This document shows, piece by piece, positions 26,115 to 33,564 of a DNA stretch of 64,000 nucleotides. Position 1 is the stretch's first letter. Every line of letters starts with the position of its first letter. The notes under the pieces were generated by a model. That model made no database searches and was not told the DNA's origin. It saw only the letters and a list, made by a program, of their open reading frames with translations. Source of the DNA: Aromatoleum buckelii (GTDB taxonomy: Bacteria > Pseudomonadota > Gammaproteobacteria > Burkholderiales > Rhodocyclaceae); assembly GCF_012910785.2 (NCBI RefSeq), contig NZ_WTVH02000001.1:1-64000 (forward strand), in the 5' to 3' direction. Made by a program: the position numbers and the translations under genes.

Positions 26115-27038
26115 GTGGGTGAGTGGCTGGCCGTGTTATCGATGACTTTTTTTGCGTCATCGAACGTAGCAATCGGACGCGCCGTGGAGCGGGGTTCACA
26201 GGACAACGGCGCCTTTCTTTCCATCCTGATCACCAGCACGATGGCGTTCGCGGCGTGGATCTACTTGACCTGGGGAAATGCGCTGCCACGCGTCGACGCG
26301 CCGGCACTCGCGTGGTTCGCGGGAGCCGGCGTGCTGACGATGTTCATCGGTCGGGTGTTCGTGTTCGCCTCCGTGCAGCATCTGGGCGCCGTGCGCGCCT
26401 CCGCGGTCAAACGGCTCAATCCTGTGTTTTCGGTGCTGCTTGGCGTGCTGGTGCTCGGGGAACCGATGGACGCAGCGCTGATCGCGGGCATGCTGCTGAT
26501 TTTTTCCAGTTTCTGCGTGCTGGTAAAGCAGTCGCTACAGACCTCCAGGCAAAGCTCGGGCGTGGTCATTGACAGCTCCGGGCGTGAATATCTGGGCACA
26601 TGGGTCAACGTGGGCTACGTCTATGGCCCGGTGTCGGCGCTCGCCTATGCAGTGGGTTACGTTGCACGCAAGCAGGGCCTGATGCTGCTTCCCGATCCGA
26701 CGCTCGGGACGCTGATCGGTGCCGTCGTTGGCTCGCTCGTCTTCATGCTGGCGGGGGCCTTTCTCGGTAGTTACCGACAGGCGATCCGTAACACATTCAC
26801 GAGCTTTGACCCCTGGATCGTCGCGGCCGGCGTGCTGAGTTCCCTGGGGCAGATCTTCTTTTTTGCCGCGATTAGCTACAGCACGGTCTCCCGCGTGGCG
26901 CTGATCACCTCCATGGAAACCTTCGTCACGATCCTGCTGTCGGTGACGCTCTTCCGTTCCAAAGATGGGCTGACGGCACCGGTGCTGTGCGCCGCCGGGC
27001 TCGGGGCGCTCGGCACCGCGTTCATCATGTGGCAATAG
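26115..27038 (+). CDS. EamA/DMT family transporter
   Basis: 307 aa from GTG 26115, with about ten hydrophobic segments arranged as two EamA repeats (first: FFASSNVAIGRAVERGS; second: GPVSALAYAVGYVARKQGLM; end: SRVALITSMETFVTILLSVT). Drug/metabolite transporters of this type usually export small molecules. It lies between the porin and the second ubiX-pcd copy in the same orientation, so efflux of an aromatic intermediate is a reasonable but unproven guess. Confidence 0.85.
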   Translation: MGEWLAVLSMTFFASSNVAIGRAVERGSQDNGAFLSILITSTMAFAAWIYLTWGNALPRVDAPALAWFAGAGVLTMFIGRVFVFASVQHLGAVRASAVKRLNPVFSVLLGVLVLGEPMDAALIAGMLLIFSSFCVLVKQSLQTSRQSSGVVIDSSGREYLGTWVNVGYVYGPVSALAYAVGYVARKQGLMLLPDPTLGTLIGAVVGSLVFMLAGAFLGSYRQAIRNTFTSFDPWIVAAGVLSSLGQIFFFAAISYSTVSRVALITSMETFVTILLSVTLFRSKDGLTAPVLCAAGLGALGTAFIMWQ

Positions 27039-27373
27039 CTGACTAACGCGATTTTCGGGGCTGATCGCTGGTTCCATCAGGGCGGGGTCACGAAGCTCGA
27101 TCAAGCCCCCGCATGTATCCCCCCGGTACTCCTGGTTCGCCTTCACTCGCTCTTTGATCGGTTGCAAGGTGGCATTCGAGCAAAAACAATAGTCCATATA
27201 TTGAAATAGTAATTCGGCTAGATGGATTGCCTGTCTTGCAAGTGGTAATTAGAGTAATCAGCAAGTGAGGCGCAGCAACGTTATTTGAGGGGCGAAATCT
27301 CTAGCATAAATGTCCATATAACGGACTATCAACAATCATCTGGAGTTGTACTGATTCCTTGAGCGAGGGGCAT
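27039..27373 (+). promoter_or_regulatory. Promoter/operator region of ubiX copy 2
   Basis: A 335-bp gene-free stretch. It contains GTCCATATATTGAAA (27192-27206, a degenerate operator) and GTCCATATAACGGAC (27312-27326, perfect arms). The 120-bp distance between them nearly equals the 118 bp between the outer sites in front of copy 1, although most intervening sequence has diverged. Identity with copy 1 begins at 27336. Confidence 0.65.
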
Positions 27374-27973
27374 ATGAAAAGACTGATAGTGGGGATCACT
27401 GGGGCGACGGGGGTGGTGTTCGGGGTTCGGTTGCTCGAGGCGCTGCAGGGCACCGACGTGGAGACGCACCTGGTGCTGAGCAAGTGGGCGATCCAGACGA
27501 TCGAGCACGAGACGTCCTACACGGCCAAGCAGGTGCGGGCGCTCGCCGCGGTCGATCACGTCGAAGGCAACATGGGCGCGTCGATCTCGTCGGGCTCGTT
27601 CGTGACCGAAGGGATGGTGATCGCGCCGTGCTCGATGAGGAGCCTCGCGGCGATCGCCCACGGCACGGGCGACCACCTGGTGCATCGGGCGGCCGACGTG
27701 ATCCTCAAGGAGCGGCGTCGCCTGGTGCTCGTGACGCGCGAGATGCCGCTCTCCGACATCCATCTCGAGAACATGCTCAAGCTCTCGAAGATGGGCGTGA
27801 CGATCATGCCGCCGATGCCGGCGTTCTATAACCACCCGCAGACGGTCGAGGACATCGTGGATCACGTCGTTGCCCGGATTCTCGATCAATTCGGCCTGCC
27901 GGCCGAGTTCGCGCGGCGCTGGGAGGGGGAGATGCGCAACCGCAAGGTTGCCAATCTCCAGCCGCAGAAGTAA
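27374..27973 (+). CDS. ubiX: UbiX-like flavin prenyltransferase, copy 2
   Basis: 199 aa, identical to the protein encoded at 17244-17843, with the same GAGGGG-CAT-ATG start context. It is the first gene of the complete operon ubiX-pcd-CoA-transferase pair, and is expected to make prenylated FMN for the UbiD-family enzymes. Confidence 0.92.
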   Translation: MKRLIVGITGATGVVFGVRLLEALQGTDVETHLVLSKWAIQTIEHETSYTAKQVRALAAVDHVEGNMGASISSGSFVTEGMVIAPCSMRSLAAIAHGTGDHLVHRAADVILKERRRLVLVTREMPLSDIHLENMLKLSKMGVTIMPPMPAFYNHPQTVEDIVDHVVARILDQFGLPAEFARRWEGEMRNRKVANLQPQK

Positions 27974-28022
27974 TCGCACATACCCCAGAAATTCCCGAGT
28001 AAAGCAACCTGGAGGCAACACG

Positions 28023-29606
28023 ATGAACGATCTGGCAACGAAAGAAATCGATGCGGTGGCCCTGCGGGCCGGGGTCAAGGACCTGCGTGAAGCGCTCGAG
28101 TGGTTCCGCACCCAAGGCTACCTGGTCGAGACCGACAAGGAAGTCAATCCTGACCTCGAGATCACCGGTCTGCAGAAGATCTTCGACGGCAGCCTGCCGA
28201 TGCTCTTCAACAACGTCAAAGGCATGCCCCATGCCCGCGCGATCACGAACCTCTTTGGCGACATCCGTGTCGTCGAAGGCCTCTTCGGCTGGGAGAACTC
28301 GCTCGACCGGGTCAAGAAGGTCGCGCGTGCGATCGACCATCCGCTCGCGCCGATCATCATCGGCCAGGACGAGGCGCCGGTGCAGGAAGAGGTCATCACC
28401 GATGACCTCGACGTCAACAAGTGGCTGACCGCGATCCGCCACACGCCGCTTGAGACCGAGCTGACGATCGGCTCAGGCATCTCGTGCGTCGTCGGCCCGT
28501 ACTTCGACGGCGGCAGCCACATCGGCTACAACCGCATGAACTTCCGCTGGGGCAACGTCGGCACGTTCCAGATCTCGCCCGGATCACACATGTGGCAGGT
28601 GATGACCGAGCACTACAAGGACGACGAGCCGATCCCGCTGACGATGTGCTTCGGCGTGCCCCCGTCGTGCACCTTCGTTGCCGGCTCGGGCTTCGACTAC
28701 GCGATCCTGCCCAAGGGCTGCGACGAGATCGGCATCGCCGGCGCGATCCAGGGCTCGCCGGTGCGCCTCGTCAAGTGCCGCACGATCGACGCCTACACGC
28801 TCGCCGACGCCGAGTACGTACTCGAAGGCTATCTGCACCCGCGCGACAAGCGCTACGAGACGGCCGAGTCGGAAGCGGCCGACGTCCAGGGGCGCTTTCA
28901 CTTCCACCCGGAGTGGGCGGGCTACATGGGCAAAGCGTACAAGGCGCCGACGTTCCACGTCACCGCGATCACGATGCGCCGGCGCGAGAGCAAGCCGATC
29001 ATCTTCCCGCTCGGCGTGCATACGGCCGACGACGCCAACATCGACACCTCGGTGCGCGAGTCGGCGATCTTCGCGCTGTGCGAGCGGCTGCAGCCCGGCA
29101 TCGTGCAGAACGTGCATATCCCGTACTGCATGACCGACTGGGGCGGCTGCATCATCCAGGTCAAGAAGCGCAACCAGATCGAGGAAGGCTGGCAGCGCAA
29201 TTTCCTCTCCGCGATCCTGTCGTGCTCGCAAGGGATGCGCCTGGCGATCGCGGTGAGCGAAGACGTCGACATCTACTCGATGGACGACATCATGTGGTGT
29301 CTGACCACTCGCGTGAATCCGCGCACCGACATCCTCAACCCGATCCCCGGCGGGCGAGGCCAGACCTTCATGCCGGCCGAGCGCATGACCTCGGGCGACA
29401 AGCAATGGACCGCCTCGAACACCCAGTTCGAAGGCGGCATGGGGATCGACGCGACCGTGCCGTTCGGCTACGAGAGCGACTTCCACCGCCCGGTGTACGG
29501 CGTCGATCTGGTCAAGCCGGAAGCCTTCTTCGGCGAGGGCGACATCAAGAAGATGCGCTCGCGCATGGAAGGCTGGGTGCTGTCCCTGGCACGCACGGGA
29601 CGCTGA
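28023..29606 (+). CDS. pcd: UbiD-family phthaloyl-CoA decarboxylase, copy 2
   Basis: 527 aa, identical to the product of 17893-19476. Motif positions: NVGTFQ at residues 178-183 and QGRFHFHPEW from residue 289. It is followed by two class III CoA-transferase genes, one 29 bp downstream, which fits the known route phthalate to phthaloyl-CoA to benzoyl-CoA. The unstable CoA-thioester intermediate is thought to require abundant decarboxylase, a possible reason to keep two copies. Confidence 0.87.
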   Translation: MNDLATKEIDAVALRAGVKDLREALEWFRTQGYLVETDKEVNPDLEITGLQKIFDGSLPMLFNNVKGMPHARAITNLFGDIRVVEGLFGWENSLDRVKKVARAIDHPLAPIIIGQDEAPVQEEVITDDLDVNKWLTAIRHTPLETELTIGSGISCVVGPYFDGGSHIGYNRMNFRWGNVGTFQISPGSHMWQVMTEHYKDDEPIPLTMCFGVPPSCTFVAGSGFDYAILPKGCDEIGIAGAIQGSPVRLVKCRTIDAYTLADAEYVLEGYLHPRDKRYETAESEAADVQGRFHFHPEWAGYMGKAYKAPTFHVTAITMRRRESKPIIFPLGVHTADDANIDTSVRESAIFALCERLQPGIVQNVHIPYCMTDWGGCIIQVKKRNQIEEGWQRNFLSAILSCSQGMRLAIAVSEDVDIYSMDDIMWCLTTRVNPRTDILNPIPGGRGQTFMPAERMTSGDKQWTASNTQFEGGMGIDATVPFGYESDFHRPVYGVDLVKPEAFFGEGDIKKMRSRMEGWVLSLARTGR

Positions 29607-29635
29607 CCGCTGCTGCCAACACAAAGGAGTCCGTG

Positions 29636-30823
29636 ATGCTTAACGCATACCGGGTCCTGGATCTGAGCAACCGCACCGGCTGGCTCGCCGGTCGGTTGCT
29701 CGCCGATCTCGGGGCCGACGTGATCAAGGTTGAGGCGCGGGGGGCCACCCTCGACAGCCCGGACTGGCAGGCCTACAACGTCAACAAGCGGCTGTTGCGT
29801 CTCGATCTCGAAACGCCTGAAGGCCGGTTGGGCTTCGATCGGCTGATAGGCGGCATCGATATCCTGATCGAATCGGCAACGCCGGGCGAGCGCGCCCGGT
29901 GCTTGGATCCGACCCGGCTGCGCAACCTCAACCGACGACTGATCCACGTATCGGTCACGCCGTTCGGCTCGACCGGTCCGCGCTCCGACTGGCTCGCGTC
30001 TGACCTCGAGTTAATGGCCGCCGGCGGCGCGATGTCGCTTGCGGGCGAGCCCGACGATGCGCCCAAGCGCGTGACCGTGCCACAGTCGTACTGCTGGGCG
30101 GGGGCGCAGGCGGCCGTCGGCGCGCTGACCGCGCTCCTCCATCGCACTGCCTCAGGTGAGGGGCAGCACGTGGACGTATCGGCGCAGGCCGCGGTAATCC
30201 TTGCCCTGTCGCACGCGCCGGCCTTCTGGGACATGGAAGGCACCGTTCCGACACGCGCCGGAGCCTATGTCACCGGGCGCTCGATCAAGGGTGCACGTTA
30301 TCGCGCGTTCTGGCCCTGTGCGGACGGCTATCTGAACTTCGTCCTCTACGGCGGCCCCGCAGGGCGCCGCACGAATGCGCAACTGATCGCGTGGATGCGC
30401 GAGCGCGGCGCCGAACTCGGGGATCTCGCGCAAATCGACTGGAAACGATTTGACCCGAGGCTTGCGACGCAGGAAGAGGTCGACGGGCTGGAGCGGCCGA
30501 TCGCCGCATTCTTTCTCGGACTCACAAAGCGGGAATTCCTCGATCAGGCGAGTCGCCGCGAGATGCTCGGCTACCCGGTGTCGACGATGCATGACATTGC
30601 CGACGACCCGCAACTGGCGGCCCGGGAATTCTGGCACGACATGAAGACGCCGAACGGGGAGTCGCAGCGGCATTGCGGCAGTTTTGCGATTATCGACCAG
30701 CTACGTGCGCCGCTTCGCCATGAGGCGGGCGCGGAAATCGATCTCGGCGCATTGCTGGCCGAACTCGGCCTCGCCGCTGCCCGCCGAGCTGTCGATACGG
30801 CCGAGGAGGGGCAATTCGTATGA
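29636..30823 (+). CDS. Class III (CaiB/BaiF) CoA-transferase subunit, probable succinyl-CoA:phthalate CoA-transferase
   Basis: 395 aa with AAGGAG before the ATG. CaiB/BaiF family: N-terminal YRVLDLSNRTGWLAGRLLAD and LGADVIKVEA, and the active-site segment ASDLELMAAGGAMSLAG, in which Asp123 is at the position of the catalytic aspartate. It overlaps the next CoA-transferase gene by ATGA, so the two are probably subunits of one heteromer (SptAB type in phthalate degraders, or the BbsEF type by analogy). A 25-codon duplicate of its 5' end lies at 19506. Confidence 0.88.
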   Translation: MLNAYRVLDLSNRTGWLAGRLLADLGADVIKVEARGATLDSPDWQAYNVNKRLLRLDLETPEGRLGFDRLIGGIDILIESATPGERARCLDPTRLRNLNRRLIHVSVTPFGSTGPRSDWLASDLELMAAGGAMSLAGEPDDAPKRVTVPQSYCWAGAQAAVGALTALLHRTASGEGQHVDVSAQAAVILALSHAPAFWDMEGTVPTRAGAYVTGRSIKGARYRAFWPCADGYLNFVLYGGPAGRRTNAQLIAWMRERGAELGDLAQIDWKRFDPRLATQEEVDGLERPIAAFFLGLTKREFLDQASRREMLGYPVSTMHDIADDPQLAAREFWHDMKTPNGESQRHCGSFAIIDQLRAPLRHEAGAEIDLGALLAELGLAAARRAVDTAEEGQFV

Positions 30824-32040
30824 GCGCGATCTCTCAAGCCCTGTCGGGCGTGAAAGTGGCGGAATTCGGCGCGTATGCCGCGGGGCCACATATCGGCAAG
30901 ATGCTCGCGACCTTCGGCGCAACGGTCGTGCACGTAGAATCCCGTCAGCGTCCCGACGGGTTCCGCAACGAGTACCCGCCGTACAAGGATGGCCGCCCCG
31001 GACCCGATCGGAGCGGATGCTTCGCGATCTTCAATGACTCTAAATTTGACGTTACGCTGGACCTCAAGACTCCCGCCGGAGTCGAGGTGGCGCAGCGACT
31101 GATCACGTGGGCCGACGTCGTCATCGAGAACATGCGCCCCGACGTCATGTCGCGCCTCGGCCTTGGCTACGAGACGGCACGCGAGCTGAATCCGGGCGTC
31201 GTCATGATCTCGAGCTGCAACATGGGGCAAACCGGTCCGCGCGCGCAGACGCCCGGCTTCGGCTCGCAGCTGTCGGCGCTTGCCGGCTTTTGCGGCTTGA
31301 CCGGTGATCCCAACGGCCCACCGATGCTGCTGTACGGGCCGTATATTGACTTCATCGCTTCGACGCTCGGCGCCAGCGCGGTCCTCGCGGCACTCGACCG
31401 TCAGCGAAGGATAGGCCAAGGCGCGTGGATCGATCTGGCGCAGTACGAAAGCGGGCTGATGTTTGTCGCCGGCGCGCTGCTCGATTACCACACCAACGGC
31501 CGCGTGGCGGAACGGGCGAACAACACCGACCCCGGCGCAGCACCACATGACGCTTATCAGTGCGGCGGCGGCACCTGGCTCGCGCTTTCGTGCTGGTCCG
31601 ACGAGGAGTTCGCGCGCCTCGCCGTGGCATTGATGCGCCCCGATTTGCCGGGCAATCCACGTTTCGCGACGCTGGCGGCGCGTAAGGCAAATATTGCGGA
31701 GCTCGATGCAATCATTTCATCGTATCTAGTCACGCAGGATGCCGATGAGGCTGCCGTTCGGCTCCAGGCAGCGCAGGTTCACGCCTATCCGGTCAACACG
31801 ATTGCTGACCTGTTCCGGGATCCGCAACTCGCGTATCGCCGGATCTGGCGCCGTCGTCTGCACGGCGAAATCGGGGATGTCGCGTGTTATTTCTCGGCAT
31901 TCGATCTTTCGGTCACGCCCGGCGATGTCATGGCTGCAGCGCCGTGCCTCGGCCAGGACAACGAACTCGTATTCCGGGAATTTCTCGCCATGACCGACGT
32001 CGAGTATGCGGAATATCAGATCGAAGGAGCGTTCCAGTGA
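30820..32040 (+). CDS. Class III (CaiB/BaiF) CoA-transferase, second subunit
   Basis: 406 aa. CaiB/BaiF fold: GVKVAEFGAYAAGPHIGKML, FDVTLDLKTPAGVEVAQRLI, DVVIENMRPDVMSRLGLGYE. In the active-site segment it has TPGFGSQLSALAGFCGLTG, so a Gly occupies the place of the catalytic Asp. This suggests a non-catalytic or structural partner for the Asp-bearing subunit encoded just upstream, with which it overlaps by 4 bp. Confidence 0.87.
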   Translation: MSAISQALSGVKVAEFGAYAAGPHIGKMLATFGATVVHVESRQRPDGFRNEYPPYKDGRPGPDRSGCFAIFNDSKFDVTLDLKTPAGVEVAQRLITWADVVIENMRPDVMSRLGLGYETARELNPGVVMISSCNMGQTGPRAQTPGFGSQLSALAGFCGLTGDPNGPPMLLYGPYIDFIASTLGASAVLAALDRQRRIGQGAWIDLAQYESGLMFVAGALLDYHTNGRVAERANNTDPGAAPHDAYQCGGGTWLALSCWSDEEFARLAVALMRPDLPGNPRFATLAARKANIAELDAIISSYLVTQDADEAAVRLQAAQVHAYPVNTIADLFRDPQLAYRRIWRRRLHGEIGDVACYFSAFDLSVTPGDVMAAAPCLGQDNELVFREFLAMTDVEYAEYQIEGAFQ

Positions 32041-32289
32041 CGCTCTGCTCGTTGCGCGCCGATCACCACGTCCGCGGTCATGATTCCCGAAAGGGCCGAA
32101 TCTCCAGCGCTCGCGCCTCACTTTCGCTGATCAAGCGTCGAGTCGAGATGAAAATTTCCCTAAGGGATCGAGCGTCCGAGTGGTGGACGTTTACTTGGAT
32201 CGGACGAGCCGCGCGTCCTTGTTGCAGGGAAACTGCAATGATAATCTGAACATAAGAAGCCGAACTGCTTGTAGGAAAACAAATTATAA

Positions 32290-32304
32290 GTCCTTGGCCA
32301 GGAC
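32290..32304. promoter_or_regulatory. Candidate IclR operator upstream of TAXI-TRAP genes
   Basis: GTCCTTGGCCAGGAC has perfect GTCC and GGAC arms with a 7-bp spacer, the same geometry as the ubiX sites, although its centre is less AT-rich. It lies 45 bp before the TAXI gene start in the 308-bp gap 32041-32348, which holds no gene. Confidence 0.5.
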
Positions 32305-32348
32305 CTCACTCCGACGTTGTTGGTAATCATTACTAAGGAGGAGACACC

Positions 32349-33329
32349 ATGTTACGAAACATCGTTTGTGGACTTGCCATTGCATTCTTCAGCCTCGGTG
32401 CAGCGGCGGAATCCTACAAGATGACCCTTTCGGGGGCGAGCCCCAGCGGGTTGTGGACGATGATCGGCGTAGGTATAGACGGAGCCGTGAAAGACGCCTT
32501 TCCTGGATCGACGATCACTTATCAGACGTCGGGTGGAGGACTCGCTAATATTGCCCTCCTCGATCAGGGAAAAGTTGAATTGGGAATCGCGCACGACGCC
32601 GAACTGCATATTGCCACCCTCGGCGCCAAACCTTTCAGGAAACCTATCACCAATTTGCGTGCGATCGCGATGCTGTATGACTGGGCGCCAATGCAGATGG
32701 TCATCACGAAGGCATTTGCGGAGGAGCACGGGATCCGAACTTTTGACGATATTGCGGTGAAGAAACCGCCGATCAGGATTGCTTTCAACAAGCGGGGCAA
32801 TATCACCGAATATGTCGCAGTCGAGATGTTCAGGGCGATCGGCGTGAGCCTGGACGATATCAAGAAATGGGGCGGCGATGTCATCTATGCCGCATCGGAC
32901 GAACAGGGCGATCTGATGAAGGACAAGCGGATCGATATGTTCACAAACGGAGTATTCGTGCGAACAAGTTTCATCGTCCAGGCCGGCGACGCGGTCGACC
33001 TCGTTCTGCTCCCAGTGTCGGACAGCGTCATCAAAAAAATCTCCCAGGAGCTGAGTGTCGCCCCGTTTGTCGTGAAGGCGGGAAGCTATTCCTGGCAACC
33101 CACCGATGTCGCGACCCTTGCACTCAGCGCGATATTGGTAGTGAATGACAAGATGGACGACAAGGTCGCCCATGATCTGGCGGAAGCCTTGCACAAGCAC
33201 ATTGGAAAACTTCAGGGAGCGCATGGCAGCCTGAAAGCCATAACTCCAGAGTTCCTCACGAGCCAGAAAACTGTCCCCTACCACAAGGGGGCCGAAGCTT
33301 ACTACCGTGAAGCTGGACTACTGAAATAG
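32349..33329 (+). CDS. TAXI family TRAP transporter solute-binding protein
   Basis: 326 aa. The signal peptide MLRNIVCGLAIAFFSLGAAA is cleaved near residue 20. The mature protein has the TAXI features MTLSGASPSGLWTMIGVGID, TYQTSGGGLANIALLDQGKV and ELGIAHDAELH, and ends with TVPYHKGAEAYYREAGLLK. It binds the substrate in the periplasm for the fused permease encoded 235 bp downstream. Context suggests phthalate or a related dicarboxylate. GGAGG-type RBS before ATG. Confidence 0.9.
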   Translation: MLRNIVCGLAIAFFSLGAAAESYKMTLSGASPSGLWTMIGVGIDGAVKDAFPGSTITYQTSGGGLANIALLDQGKVELGIAHDAELHIATLGAKPFRKPITNLRAIAMLYDWAPMQMVITKAFAEEHGIRTFDDIAVKKPPIRIAFNKRGNITEYVAVEMFRAIGVSLDDIKKWGGDVIYAASDEQGDLMKDKRIDMFTNGVFVRTSFIVQAGDAVDLVLLPVSDSVIKKISQELSVAPFVVKAGSYSWQPTDVATLALSAILVVNDKMDDKVAHDLAEALHKHIGKLQGAHGSLKAITPEFLTSQKTVPYHKGAEAYYREAGLLK

Positions 33330-33564
33330 ATATGACCAATCAGAGCGGCGGCGGATAAATTCCACCGCGCTCCGGTCCTTGTCGAGATGAATTGCGGCAA
33401 GGTCATTGATTGCTCTTGGGCGGACCCGAATAGGTCTGTCTGATCGTCCCTGCCTGCAGCTCCGGTTTATAGATCTCGCGCGTTCGTTCATCTTCGACGC
33501 GCGACCGGAGGTCCATTCTGCACGAATGGTCTGCAGACGCTCCTTGCATTGGGGAGAGCCGAGC

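Larger units (their letters stand above)
27336..29710. repeat. 2375-bp perfect direct repeat, copy 2
   Basis: Identical to 17206-19580. Here the repeat continues into an intact CoA-transferase gene, so this copy is probably the ancestral arrangement. Confidence 0.95.

Noticed and set aside
28484-30823. A 779-codon open frame on the plus strand overlapping pcd copy 2 and continuing into the CoA-transferase
   Set aside because: Before 29636 it is an Arg/His-rich out-of-phase reading of pcd caused by high GC; only the part from ATG 29636 is a real gene. The 412-codon frame at 18354-19592 in copy 1 is the same artefact.
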